A model generated the notes under the pieces. That model saw only the letters and a program-made list of their open reading frames with translations, was not told the DNA's origin and did not search any database. Below, piece after piece: positions 1-14,400 of a stretch of DNA of 64,000 nucleotides. Position 1 is the stretch's first letter. Each line of letters begins with the position of its first letter. A program made the translations under genes and the position numbers. The stretch comes from Batillaria attramentaria (taxonomy: Eukaryota > Mollusca > Gastropoda > Batillariidae). The stretch is from contig JACVVK020000034.1 in NCBI GenBank assembly GCA_018292915.2, forward strand, positions 23,501-87,500, written 5' to 3'.

Positions 1-1
1 A

Positions 2-145
2 AAAGTTGTGGAGGTCTCGAGCCCTCGCCCGGCAGCGGGTGCACTTCGGCCGGCGTCGCATACCTACGAATCAGACGTCGCATCAGAGTCGGCACAGAGC
101 AGCGGCAAAAAGTCGGAGTTTCCAACTTTCAAAACTGAATTGTAC
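2..145 (+). CDS. possible upstream exon of ODAD2 (partial, doubtful)
   Basis: The reading frame starting at base 2 is open to about base 172 and, for roughly 48 codons, has a hydrophilic Ser/Glu/Lys-rich composition typical of coding sequence (it includes SDVASESAQSSGKKSEF). It lies upstream of the first certain ODAD2 exon, so it could be the preceding exon. No strong GT donor is visible: the best candidate is the weak GTACCC near 138, so exon status is uncertain. No family was recognised. Confidence 0.25.
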
Positions 146-191
146 CCACTTCATTTAATTATATGATTTGAAGTTGATAAAATTCAGTTTT

Positions 192-192
<1 letters not shown>

Positions 193-252
<60 letters not shown>
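193..252. repeat. (CA)n microsatellite
   Basis: About 30 uninterrupted CA units. Confidence 0.97.
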
Positions 253-253
<1 letters not shown>

Positions 254-937
254 CTGTTCAGCAGTATTTACTGAATTTATAATTCCATGCACTAAAAACT
301 TGAGAAATGATTTTGACCCTTTAAAAATTGAAAGTAGAGGTACAAAGACCCCCTAAAATTTTGAACTGGGGGTCAGTGGACCCTTTAGGTCTGTAGCTTT
401 TAGGGAGCCCTGTTCTTGTGATTTTGTTGAATGATAATAGGGTCATCTTCCCACATCCATTCTCCAGTGGTTCAGTCCTGCCTTCCCTCTTCCATCATCC
501 ATTACTTCATCACTCTATCATGGCTTTTCATCTGAATGAATGTATGTGCACTGAAACAAACTGACTCCTGGCGTTGCTGATGTAGCCTTTAGGGCATCAA
601 GCAAAAAAAAAAAAAAAAAAAGGAAATAGACCTGAAATGTCCCATCGAATCCTTTTTTTCTTTAGATCTTTAGATTGATTGGGGGGGGGGGGGAGGTGGT
701 GGGGGGGGGGGATAGGAATAAGAGGTATGTGGAGCCCTTAGAATGCAATCCCTTTTTTTTTTCTTAATCTTGCTTGATTTGTGGGATTTTGTCTCCTCCT
801 CATGAAATGACCCCTAGCATTTTGAATTTGGGCTTTGCAAGCAAAAAATAAATGAATAAGTGAATATATAAAAATAAATAAAAAGACCTATTTTTACCGA
901 ACTCTTTCTTCATATTTATTTTTCTACATAATCGCAG

Positions 938-2718
938 CCAATCGCGACCCCGTGGTGAACATGCTGGGAGAGCGTTTCGGCACCGTCCAGGGTGACGACA
1001 ACTCAATCCTACGCTACATCGAGGAGATCACCAAGGAGATGGAGCAGCTGGGCCGTGCAGAAGCAGATCAGGGGGAGAAACAGAAGCAGGAACTGAAGGA
1101 GAAGAAACTGGTGCTCAGTCTGCGACTGAAGCTGGTCGGCCTTGACCAGCAGCTTCTGAACCAGAGCATCATGAAGATCTCATCGTGAGTTGTTGTTACC
1201 ACATTTCACACTTTTTGTCAAATTACCGAAGGGAAATTCCTGCTGCCTTTTCACCCACCACCGACCCTTGAAGTTTGACTCAGTTTGGTGAGGAAACATC
1301 CCCAGAAAAATTCTTGCCCACTTGTCTGGGCTGATGATGACATTTTTCTGCATCTGTCAGTGATGATGAAAGGAAGTGACCAAAAGCATGTTCAGGCTTG
1401 CACATCACTTGTATGTTTCTAAACTGAAAAGTTTATAATTACCTTGTTGGTTTGCAGACAAGTGCGACTGACTCCGGAGATGGTGGAGAAAGAGGTGATG
1501 TTGCTGCGCGACCTTTCTGGGGATGATGAGGAGAAATGTGTCCTTGAGTACATAAACTATTATGGTGAGGGTTTTTGTTGTTGTTCTTATTGTACATTTT
1601 TGTGTTTTGTTTTGTTCTGTTTTTTTATGTGTCTTCATTGAAGGGACTCAGCATTTTACGATAATGTATTATTTCAGACAAGATTCGACTATATATTTTT
1701 TTTTCTTCTTTTTTTTTTTTTCTTTTTTTTTTTTCTTCTTGTCTTTATCAGTTTATGAGATGCATTGTCACTGCAACCAAACTCATACTCATTGTAACCA
1801 ATTTACTCTGCCAGTGACATGAAACTAAACAATAAAAGCTTTCCTGTTGCACTGCTTTCAGGTGAAAGCTTTGTCTACAAAAATGGTTGCCGGGCGCAGC
1901 CATGGCGACAGCTCCATGGTGACATCTGCTACATTGAGGCCAAACCACATGATGTGGGTAATCCTCTCCATGTCACAGCCAACACCAGTGGTTATTACCT
2001 CAACAAGGTAATTTAACATTTGCCTAATAAATACCTCTTTACCTCTTCTGTATAAAATAATTGATAAATGATAATGCCCGGCCCAACATGCATCAACATA
2101 CATGGACAGTTCAATTTGAAAACGGCATCTTGGTGCTCAGAAAAGTGGACGCACAATTTGCCCATATCTCTTAGAAATCCGCCCTATGCAGCTTTTGAGG
2201 TTGTTCCATTGAGAAATTTAACCACCACATTTCCACAGGGCTCACACAGTTTCACATCCCTTTGCTTTCCTTTCTTAAGCTAAAGCGGCTATTACTTCAT
2301 TTATTTACATCCTCTAAAACATGCTTTCTGACACCGTGCATGTACATGGAAAGTGTCATGTAAATGGACTTCTTTTTCACCCTGTCTCATACACTTTTGT
2401 TTCTTTCACTTGATTCTTAGACGCAAATGTTTATTTTCTAAACAGCTCATTTACAAATAGTGGTGCCTAACACTGACAGTGTGAGGTATTTTCTCTGCTG
2501 TTGATGGGTTTGTTGGTTCCCTTTTACATTAATTTCTGTGCATGTTTCTTTCCTTGCTTGCTAAAAGTTGATGGGGTTGGTTGTTTATTTATTTATCTCT
2601 TTATTTATTTGTTTGTTTGTTTGTTTATTTCATGGGGGTTTTAAGTTTTTTTTTCTTATGTGCATCACTGATTTTCAGAGTACTAGATATGAAAAATCTC
2701 TCTCTCTCTCTCTCTGGG

Positions 2719-2790
<72 letters not shown>

Positions 2791-5700
2791 CATACTTTGG
2801 GTTTTAACTGTGATGTCATAAATGCACCTTGCATCATCAGATGATGTCATTCTGTTGTGATGTCATTCTAAGTCAAAAACTTAGATGAAGTTCTTTTGTG
2901 ATGTCACTTTATTTCTGACAAGCAGACTTTATATGAGGTGAGGCTTTGGCAGTTTCTCAGTTTAGTTGTCACTCAAGCCTAGGTTGTTTTTTGCATTTTG
3001 GGGGAGGTAAATAATTACTGAGTGATCATATGATAACATTTGCTAGTTTGATCTTTCTTTGCTGTGTCATCCTTGCTTGCAACATTGACAGATGATGGTC
3101 AGAGTAAACAGACTTTGGGATTATAGCTGTCTTTCTGCAGCATTGTACGCATCATTTCAAACTTTTTTTTCAAAATGTTTGCAACCATTTTCCTGTTACA
3201 GGGGCCAGACCCAGAGAAACCAGGGCATCTAGATTACAGTCGGCCAGATCAGGATACATACCGTGATCTGGTGACACTCCTCAAGGCAAAATCTCCTAAG
3301 TTCGCAGAGATAATCAACCAGCAGGTATGCGGTCTTCTTCCCATCATGCTTAACTACACGTGTACTGGTTGTAGAGGTTGTCATTAAACTTACATTATAC
3401 AGATCTTGCACATTGTGTATCACATGGTACACATTATGCTCTGCTGGCCTGGCAGCAGCTGGCAGGCAAGCAAACTACAACCCGTAGGATGAGCATGTTG
3501 ATGATGTAACATGTAAGAGCTCAGTAGAGTACTGTTCATTTAAGAGAACAGAGGGTGGGGTGGGTGTTAGGGAGTTTTTAAGTGAACAGAAAAAAGAAAC
3601 TTGTGCATGGATAATTATTTATATATATAAGTCTTCTTTCATTTGTGTGTTTTCTGAGTTATTTATTTCTAATTTTCTTCCTCCCTTTTCCCCATTTATT
3701 GTTTACCTTTTTCTTTTCTTCTTTTTTTTGGGGGTGGGGATGGGTGGGTGGCAGGGGGGGTGCATATATGTGACCTTCCACGACAAAACTCGGCTTAAGT
3801 GCAAAATGTTCAATTTTTTGTTTTTGGAGCAATCTTAAACAGCCTTGCTCTTTACAGTGCCAAAAAACTCCTTTTAAGACATCATAATTTAAGGGCAGAA
3901 CTACCTGATGTTGGCAAAATCTCAATATCGAGCAGATAGCACCCGCTGACCTTTGTTAGCCTCTAGCTCGGAACAGCGGCGTGCGTCTTATGCCGGGTTT
4001 TCTCGTGGACGGTCACATATATGTGCCATAGTAGTAATTGACTTCTGACTTCTAAGTTTTCTCTTCCCACTTGAGTTTGGGGAGCCAGGATAGCCATAGA
4101 ACATTTGGGGATTTTCAGTGCTTATAGGTCGTGAGTTTGAATCCAGGGTGTGAGCCACAAATTTGTGCTGGCTTCTTCCCTGTTGCCCATCTTTGATATC
4201 ACCCTTCTGTAGTGCAAAAGTATATATGGGTGTTTTTCAATTTTTTGGAGAATCTCAAACCAATGCACAGTCAAAAATAAACATACTCCAAGCACTTTCT
4301 TGATACTTTTTATTTGCTGTATGGAAGTCGTAGCTTTCATACGTGCAACCTGTCACTTTAATTCAAACCAGATTGGTAAATAAAAATAAATAAAGAAAAT
4401 TGACTGGTTTTATTTTTCAGTCGTGTTACCATTTTCTTCATTTTTTTGTAAATGACAGACAATACGAACAGAGACAATTTTACTCTCTAATTATCAGTTA
4501 CATTGTGTGTCATCATAAAAATACTATTTTTGTGTTTGTACCAAAAAAGGGTCACAATCATTTTAAACAGTTTGTGCATTTTTTTAGAAAACATGTTTTT
4601 TTCAGTTATACTTGTTTCAATAAGTAAAGAGTAAGTGATGCAAAAGTGTTGACAATATTTTTCTGTGGAAGTATAAGCATCAGCAAAAGACAATTACAGA
4701 TACGGGTTGGAATGCAAAGCATTTGATGTCCCAAATCCCTTTTTAAACTGCCAGTAACACGACTGAAACTGGTAACACGACTGACGAGAAGGGTAACAAG
4801 ACTGAAAAGTACAAAGGCAAAAAGCAAAATCTCCGCTCTTCTGTTGTAAACTTATTGTAAAATGGTAACCCCTTCTTACAAGCATCTTTTCTCATCTGAA
4901 CAAAAGGTAACAAAACGTTTCCATACTTTGGTTTGACAGAAATTTGAATCAAAATAAGACGATTGGTAACACAACTGATTCCATGTAAAACAACTGATGT
5001 GATCAGTGTTATGTTGGTTTTTTTTTTATTCCGTAGGAAACACTCTGGTGTAATTCTTTAAAGATGGCAAAATTTGGTTACAAACATCTTTTCCTGTGTG
5101 ATACAAAGGCAAGAAAATTGTAAGCACTTTGTTTGGAAATAGCTGACAAAATAAGAAGAGTGGTAACACAACTGATTCTCAGTGACACGTCCGCTGACTG
5201 TATCGGTATGTGACTTGGACACGAGTGTCTGCAAACAGACTTACAAAAAATGCTTGCATAAACAACATGAGTCTGTGCAGTTTGAAGTGTTTTTTCAAAT
5301 GATCCTCAAACTGTTTCTCCCTTCCACTGTGTCCATTTACTGTCTTTGGTCTGCTGGTAGTGCTAGGACCAGAATCAGCTTTCATTCTCACACCATCAGC
5401 CTTTTTTTTTATTTTGCCAGCATTACAGTCTGAACCACAAGGAGACACACAAAAATCCCAGAAACTGTGATCAGGACATGTGTTCTGGGTGCACGTGCAA
5501 CTAACATCCCTGACTTTAATGTTTCCTGGTGAAACAACAAAAACTTGGTGGCTTTGCATGGTGCCTGGTACGGTTTTGAGAGTTTTTGAGGACAACTGGT
5601 TTTCAACTGCTTTGATATCTGCATCTGTCAAATTGTATACTTTGATTGATTTCTTTGACATTACATCAACAAAGTCCTCACTACTCATGATGTCTGCACC

Positions 5701-8368
5701 CTCTAGAACTCTTCTGTCAGCTGTTCTCTTCACGGTACCACCCACCCCATCAGGTACTCCCTTTCCATGCCCAGCCTAGAAAAAAATTTCAACTGGCCCA
5801 CTTAAACCCACTGTGAAAAATTTCTGTTTCCAGCAAATAGAAGTTAGCTTTCTGTCTATATTGTGTGGTTGATCCATTGCTGAAAAAGTGCAATGTGTCA
5901 ACAAGAGGGTGTGCAGCTTTAATATCACTAAGGATAGGACGGAGGAAAGCCCACACAGAGGAAGGGTCATGTTGTAAGCTGTCCGAAACACCACAAAAAA
6001 GCTTTTCCTCTCTTCTACATAATAACAGCCAGTGTGCAGAGTTATTTGCACCTGAGAGGCACCAAAGTGCACTCCCTGGACCTCCCTGTGCATTCCCTGA
6101 CCCCCCCCCCCCCTCTCCCCCCCCACTGACAGCTGGATCCGATTTGACAGATTGTTCTTTGGATGAGGATTGTGGTACAGATTGACTCTGAAAGCCTTGC
6201 AAACTCGGGTTCTAAACCCGTATTTTTTCAAAATACTGTCAGTTGCAGTGAACAGTTCCTTGAGCCTTTTCTTCCCTTGCTTTTGGTTTTGTTTTATTTG
6301 CTCAAGCAGGGAAAAATGAAAGGTGAGAGTTGTTCGAACACTTTTGTTGGACGCATACTTCCTTCCAAGCAATTTGGCAAATTTCGAATTCGGCATGTCT
6401 TTCTTTGCATTCCTAAGAAGTCTTTTCTTGTACATCCAGATTTTCTTTTCTTGCTCATGTACTTGTTTCTTGAGGGATGCATTTTCCTCACGAAGTTTCT
6501 GAGTCTTTTTCTTGTGTGCACGTCGTTGGCGGGACAGGTGTGCAGGTGGTGGTGATGGGCTTTCAGAGACTGGAGAAATCGGGCGATGTTTGGCATACTG
6601 TTTTCGTTTATACATTCTTCATTGCCTTTTGGCGTGTCTATGTTCTCTTCTGGTCATGTCTTTCACCAAATTCCTTTTATGATTGTTTTTGTCTTCTCGT
6701 ATTTGTCTTTCTGATAAGCCAACCATTTCGCCCGCTTTGCAGGGCCAGCATCTCGATTCTGTCTGTATTTTCTCTGTTTGACCGCAGCAGACAGCGCCAT
6801 TTCTCCTGAAATGAAAAAAGGTTCTTTTCTATAGCGTCAATAGATTTAATTGAGTTAGTAGAGACCCCTCTGTTGAGTACAAAAATACTAAGTAGACTTG
6901 ACTCTTGAAAATGTATTTCATGTGTGAAGATGGTCACTTTCTGAAGTTTGAAAATGGTTCACTTGCACCTGCACCCACAATAAATCAAACTCTGCAAAGA
7001 CAAATACATGTATTATTTGCTTGAATACATTACTAATCTAGATCTAAATACAGCTACCAAAGTCTGTCCAGCTACCATTTTCTTCTACTGAAGAGAAAGC
7101 ACAGCCTGTAGAAAAACAATCAGTCGTGTTACTTAATCCATCAGTCGTGTTACCATTTTGTTGGTAACACCACTGATAGTAACACGACTGAGAAAAATGG
7201 CAAAAAAAATTAATGGCTCCTCCTCAGAAAACACTCAGATCTAGATTGTACCATCATTGAGAAAAAGCCCTAAAGGACATACTCCTCAACATAGTTTTTG
7301 CTACTATTCTTTCTACTTCAGCCTCGAAGATCAGGTAACACCATGTAAGCACCAAAAAAACTTACCCTTACCTTGAACAAGTTCAGAAGTTCCAAAACCG
7401 TGAGGTGAGCTCACACGCACGTTCGCTTCTTACGGACGTTCTCGGGCAAAGGGACGCAACGTTTACCATGAAAGTCGTCAGTTACTGGAGGGAGCAGCTA
7501 TTAGTTGTGTGTAGGAAACTGATCAGGTAACACGACTGAGAAAAAAGTTACGGACATCCATTTTTGTGCAAAATAGTGTAAATCATTGCAAAACAGGTAT
7601 TGAAAACGCCTACATGAAACTAAAACTTTAAAGGTTACATATGTAGGGATATGTTTTCAATTTTTTCATTTTTTAAAGAATTTTTCCCTTTCTTTGGCAA
7701 GTTGTTGAAATATTGCCTGTCTCCGCGAAGACGTGTTTTTGGCACCCCCCGCTCTATAAATCGCTGAGTATTGCAAAAATGTGAAACAAAATCACCTATT
7801 TTGTTTTTTCCTCATATCATACACATATTCTAGAATATACGTGTGGATTTTTGTGCAAATAGAATGCATACTTATGGTGCTACAAAATTCTAAACATCAA
7901 AGACAGATTATCTCCAATTTTTTGAAAAATACGCATATATGTTAAACCCAAAACCCACCAACTATCCAAGCACTCAAGCACATTTTACCCCTCGATACTC
8001 TTACAGGAATTTGCTCTTCACGAGGACGCCAAAAAAGACGAGCGCAGGATGGAGGTTGCTGCGGACGACGATCAAGACGGGGGCGGCACGAACCGAACAG
8101 AGCAGCAGTATGCCCAGAGAGACCAGCAGGACGAGAAGGAGGGCAAGGCGAAGACGCAACACCAGAACAAGAAAAAGATGGAGCCGTCCCTCAGGTGGCA
8201 GAACCTGGGCATGGAGGAGCACAAGGAGGAGGAGGAGGCCAACAGGCAGAAGCAGAAGGAGAAGAAGAAGCTGAAGCGGAAGAGCTCGGACAAGTGGGTG
8301 ATTTGTTTATTTGTTTGGTTTGGTTGGTTGGTTGGTTGGTTGGTGGTGGTGGTGGTGGTGGTGGTGGC

Positions 8369-8429
<61 letters not shown>

Positions 8430-11400
8430 ACATGTGTGTGGTAGCGCAGAGTCCTCTTTTGTGAGAGCAGTGATTCATAAGAAGTTTATTATCATTATTA
8501 TCATAATCATCATTATTATCAGTAGTATTGTAGTACTAGTAGTCGTTAAATTTGAGAGGGCTCTGTTACAGCTTTCATTGTCTGTGTTATTGTGCTGTGC
8601 AGGCACAAGTCTAAGACTCCTGTCGAGCCACAGGACTCCTTCAGCGAGAGTTCCACAGAGAGTGAGGAGGAGGAAGAAGCAGTGGAGAGGCGAGCGGAGG
8701 CCAATGCCGACCTGCCATCTGAATACTGGCAGATCCAGAAACTCGTCAAGTATCTCAAGGTAACTATAATCAGATAGTCAAAATTCGAAAATAATTTGAG
8801 GGAATCGCTCAGAGGAGGAGTGAGGGGGGCTAGGACAGGTGATCATGCATGCATTAAATCAGTACTGGTTGTAGACAGTTATTATTTTGCAGGTTTGTGG
8901 ACTTTTTTGTGTGGAGTCAATGAGCATGCCCAGTGACAAGAAATTTGTAGGCGGAATGCACTGTCTTGTATTAGGAATGCACTGAGGCATCACTGCTGAG
9001 GATTGCAAGAAATTTGCAGTGTTTAACTTTTGACACCTCACTGAGCTATAACGCTGTCGTCTGGATCTGCCCTTCTCCCGCCTCTGGATCACTTCGCCAC
9101 CCTCACCAGGAGGAGCACTCTGCATTTCCCTCTCTCCATAATGGGACTGTAAAATATACCAATTACCAACCAATGTTTGCTTTGCAGGGGGGTAACCAGA
9201 CCGCTACCATCATTGCCTTGTGCTCGCTGCGTGACTTCAACTTGGCCCAAGAAACCTGCCAGTTGGCCATCCGCGACGTGGGTGGGCTGGAGGTGCTTAT
9301 CAACCTGCTGGACACAGAGGAGGTCAAATGCAAGGTCAGTCAGTGCATTTTTTTTTTTTTTTTTTAAACTACTTTATTGTCCCTTTCGGGAAATTCGGGC
9401 TGCTTCCCCCGGGGGAAGTGCATCAGCGCAGTGCAGCGCCACCCAGTACCTATCTTTTAGGTACAGGAACGTCTGCCTGGCTTCCCTAGCTAGTATTCCT
9501 ATCCCAGCAACATTCATTGTTGGCAAGTTGAGCACTGATGCCCCCAAAAAATGAAGAGAAGGAAAGTAAAAAAATTATTTCAAAAACGCTAAGAACGGAG
9601 ATGTGTCTTGAGGTGCCGCTTGAATGTATGGATTGTTGCGGAATCTGACCTGAGGTGTGCTGGCAAGTTGTTCCCAGAGGGAAGGAGCTGCATTCTTGAA
9701 AGCCAACACCTCTAACTGACCAAATAAATGAACCAAACGACAAAACAGCAGTCAGAAAAATCACTCATAACTGAACACTGAAGTCAGACTCAGCAAGGTT
9801 ATACACGTGAATACCAGGCTTTGTTAGTCTTCAGTCACACACGATGGTATTGGCGTATTTACACCATAATGGGAAGCGTCATGCGCTTCCTTTGTGGATG
9901 GGCAATATATGAACATTAAGCCTGTGTCTTTCATCTGTCAGCAAGGTCACACCAACTGCAAACAGCTGGTTCACGGTGTTCATGCAGTCAACAAGGCCAA
10001 ACTTTTGATCAGTAACTGTAGCTTCATATGCAACAATTGAATTAACACACACATGACTGGGCACTGCATTTCAGATCGGCGCTCTGAAAATCTTGAAGGA
10101 GATATCTCGCAACACACAGATCCGTCGCTCCATTGCTGACCTTGGTGGGCTGCAAACAATGGTGAAGATCCTGCGTGACCCTGACAAGGATCTGAAATGC
10201 CTTGCTGCAGAGACCATCGCCAACGTGGCCAAGTTCCGGCGCGCTCGCCGTACTGTCAGACAACATGGCGGCATCAAGAGACTGGTGAGTTCATTGTCAT
10301 GTCAGACAGATTAGACAAGAAAGGAACAATGTCCCAAGTGGTCCATTTTCCCTCTTCTTCTTTTTAAAAATATTTTTAAGGGTTTTTTTATTTTGTGTTT
10401 GAAAATGGGTAGATTTTTTTTCAGCTGATAAGAGTGGTTTTGAAGGTGACAGAAAACAAAAGCAACTCCCATTAAAAAAAAAATGGTTCTTTTAAAATTC
10501 ACCTGTGTCTTTCTGCCATCCACACACTGACAGTGAGAGAGAGTATTAAGTTCATTCCATAAGCTGGATGAGATACCCAGGGACACGAAATTGATGTAAA
10601 TGACATGATGTGCCATTTTACATCAGTGTGGTACATTATATGCCATTTTTCATGAACATCATGTAATCTTTGGAAAATAACATCACAAGTGACTTGTACA
10701 GTAGTTGTTCTTTCTTCTTGTTGGTTACTTTGGCTGCCTCTGGCTGACTGTTTTTACCAAGATTTCAGCCAGAGCCTTGCTACTTCTGAGAATGCTGGGC
10801 TGTTTTGAATCTGTGGTGTTTCCTCGTCTCAGGTGAGCTTGCTGGACTGCGTGCCTCTGAACAGCACGCACATGACAGCCGAGATGGAACTAGATGTGGA
10901 GGTTGCGCGATGCGGAGCCCTTGCGCTGTGGAGTTGCTCCAAGAGTAAGAAGAACAAGGAGGCAATGCAGCGTGCTGGGGCTATTCCTTTGCTGGCCAAG
11001 CTCCTCAAGTCTCCACATGAGGACATGCTTATCCCTGTCGTGGGCACGCTGCAGGAGTGTGCGTCAGAGGTGAGACTAATCTCATACGTTACGTCTGGCA
11101 AGCTCGCATGCTTCTTGCAAATGATGTAAAATAGGTTTGCTGAAACAGAACACAAACGTATGATCCCAGTCTAAATGTTTAGAGGATTTTGTTGCTGTCG
11201 TTGTTGTTTATTTTCGTTTGTGGTTCATTTTGTTGTTGTTATTATTGTTTGGTTCTTTGCTGGTTTTTTCCTTAATTTTATTTCATTTTGTTTCATATTA
11301 TGTTATAGTAGACATGACATTTTTATCTAAGGCATGCAGTGACTAAAATCACTCATAAGTGTTAGCACTGCATGAGTACTTGCCAGAATCATAAATGAAA

Positions 11401-14400
11401 CGTTTTAAATATTTTAAATGTTTGATACATTAGATATTTTCCTTGGGTTTTCTTTATCATTTAAGGGACTTTGTGTGTGTTTCAGCCAAGTTACCGGCTG
11501 GCGATCCGAACAGAGGGCATGATCGAAGATCTGGTGAAGAACCTGAAAAGTTCCAACCCAGAGCTACAGATGCACTGTGCTTCCGCTATTTTCAAGGTAA
11601 CCGCACACTCTTTTTCATTCAAAATTTATTCACTTGTTTTCTCTATAACATATAGATATGTGTGTTTTCTGGATGTTTCAAACTCAGTACAGATTTTTTC
11701 CACCGTGACTTCATGCATCTGCGCTTTAACAATAATTTTTATGAAGAAGTTTCTAGACCATGCCATTTCCATTTACAGTGTGCCGAGGAAAAAGAGACGC
11801 GAGACTTGGTGCGGCAGTACGGGGGCCTGGACCCGCTCGTTGCACTTCTGAAGCAGGTGGATAACAAGGAACTGCTTGCTGCGGCTACCGGCGCCATCTG
11901 GAAGTGTGCCATCAGCCCAGAGAATGTGTCACGTTTCCAGGAGCTCAAGGCCATTGAGCTGCTTGTCGCCTTGCTTAGCAATCAACCGGAGGAGGTGAGT
12001 TCTCCCAGTAGGAGTCATTAACTGGCACTACAACGTTGTCATGGAATAGCACGTACTATTTTAAGAACAGCTCAAGAGAAGTCGGCAATGCATGTCATCG
12101 TGTGCTATTCTCAGCATGGAGTACATAACGCCCAAATTCCACTTTGGCGTCAATGTATTTTGCGAGAGTAAATATTCCTGTAAATGCCAGGAACACTCAA
12201 CTGTTCAGTACAACTGGATTTTTTAAAACTGCAGTCAGTTTTTTCCAGGACAGTGCATGTAGCTGGGGCTAAATAGAGCTGTTAGTTGTCCCTTCAAGTT
12301 TTAAGCAGACCTCATCAGAACATCATTCTGTTTTTCCTTTGAAAGAGTATTGTCAAGTGGTTACGCAGCTCACACAAGATACTTGAGGTGCTTCATATGT
12401 ATAGGAACTGTTATAGGACATATGTTCCAGTTGACCGAAAAAGTACAGGACATTGTCTTGCATAAGAAGAAAATGATGCATATACATGTATGTCCGCCTT
12501 GGTTAGAAAATAATTGGAATTTTGAAAATGAATTGGTCTGTGACCAATGTCCGAAGCAGATATGAACCCCCTGTACTCATACTATTTATCGGATAAATGT
12601 GGTAAAGTTTTGGCATTAAAATGAGGACAGTTGTATGGATTGTACCACAGCAAACCAACCAAAGATTATCAAAGTTGGATTACTTTCTGCAGGTGTTGGT
12701 GAATGTTGTCGGAGCGCTCGGAGAGTTGGCCAAAGCACCACCAAATCGGGCACAGATCAGAAAGTCAGGTGGCATACCCAACCTCGTCAACCTTCTCACA
12801 GGCACTAATCAAGCGTTGCTCGTCAATGTTACAAAGGCAGTCGGTCAGTGTGCCGAGGAACCAGACAACATGACGTAAGTTTGCCCATACAAATCAGGCT
12901 TGCAGTTTGAAAAATGCCTGAACAAGTTTCCATTGAACTTCATCTGTGACCAGCCCAGTAATAGGAAGGTTGTGTTTTGATTTGTGATACACAGAGCTAT
13001 ACCTCTCCTGGTGAGGGCATGAGGGGGTAGCCGACTCAAATATGACTGACAGTCTTTTGTAAAGCATTGACATGAGGTATAGTGTGAGAGAAGCTGTTGT
13101 TGCACAGTACGGTAATCTCATGAAGAGCTGTTGGTAGCAGAGGCCAGATGTCTTTTGACATTCCACTGCCTTCTTTCCCGTATTGTTGGCTACCATAGCA
13201 TATCTTTTATTTGTTAGTTGTTTGATTACTTGTTCTAAAATTCTCTTTTTTTAGAGTAGAGGGTTCTGCATGTGCTGACTTTTTTGGTAATTTTTTGGGG
13301 TGATGACAGAATCATCGATCGACTGGATGGTGTGAGGTTATTGTGGTCACTACTCAAGAACCAGAATCCAGAAGTGCAAGCCAGTGCGGCTTGGGCAATC
13401 TGCCCCTGTATCGAGAACGCCAAGGTATGCTGTTGATAATGTTACACGTACATGTACATGCAGTTTTGTAATACAGCCTCTGAAAACTTTTATCACCAAC
13501 TGTGTAAATGGGTAGGAACGTGCACATAAAACATGAATACTCATAAATGTAAATATACAGAAATCGTCTTGAGTAAAAGATGTTTTATGTTATGTTACCA
13601 GTATGTAACTAAATTTGTTTATACATATATGTCACACAGTCAGAATGTGAAGACAGAGCTTGCGGTGCAAAAGTTTTTTTCATTTCAGGCTAGGAAAACT
13701 TTGGTTATGGCCACACACACACACAAAACAGCACTGTCGTAAACTGACTGGCTAGTTCATTTTTTACACATGCAACAAATTGCTGTAATTGTGTGTGATG
13801 CATTACAGCAACAAGCAGAAGATAAAGAGAGTTGAAGTTACACTTAAGGCGCTGATTTATGTGTGGACATTGTAAAATGATGTGAATGCTCAAAATTCTA
13901 AATTCAAGAATTATTGCAAGACATCTTTCACATGGACACAATTTCTTACTGCCAACAGGATGCAGGGGAGATGGTACGATCATTCGTTGGCGGTTTAGAA
14001 CTTATCGTATCCCTGCTGAAGTCGGATGATAAAGAGGTGTTGGCAGCAGTGTGTGCAGCTATTGCAAACATCGCAAAAGACGAAGAAAATTTGGCTGTCA
14101 TCACAGACCACGGCGTGGTCCCCATGCTGGCCCGGCTTACACTTACGGTCAGTTGCATTGTAGATATCCTATAGTTGGTTTTTCAAATGCAAATTCCTTT
14201 TTTTTGTGCCAATGAGATTAACAGACATGTCTTTGAAATTGTGAGAAAAAAAAATCAAAATAAAAAAGATGACAAACTGAACCAAGCACAAACTACAACA
14301 GTTCAAGTGTTTGTACAGTTTGTTTTTGTTGGTTTTGTTCAGGTTTTTTTTTTTTTTTCTTTTGTTACTTTAAATATTATGCTAATTTTGTAGGGTGACG

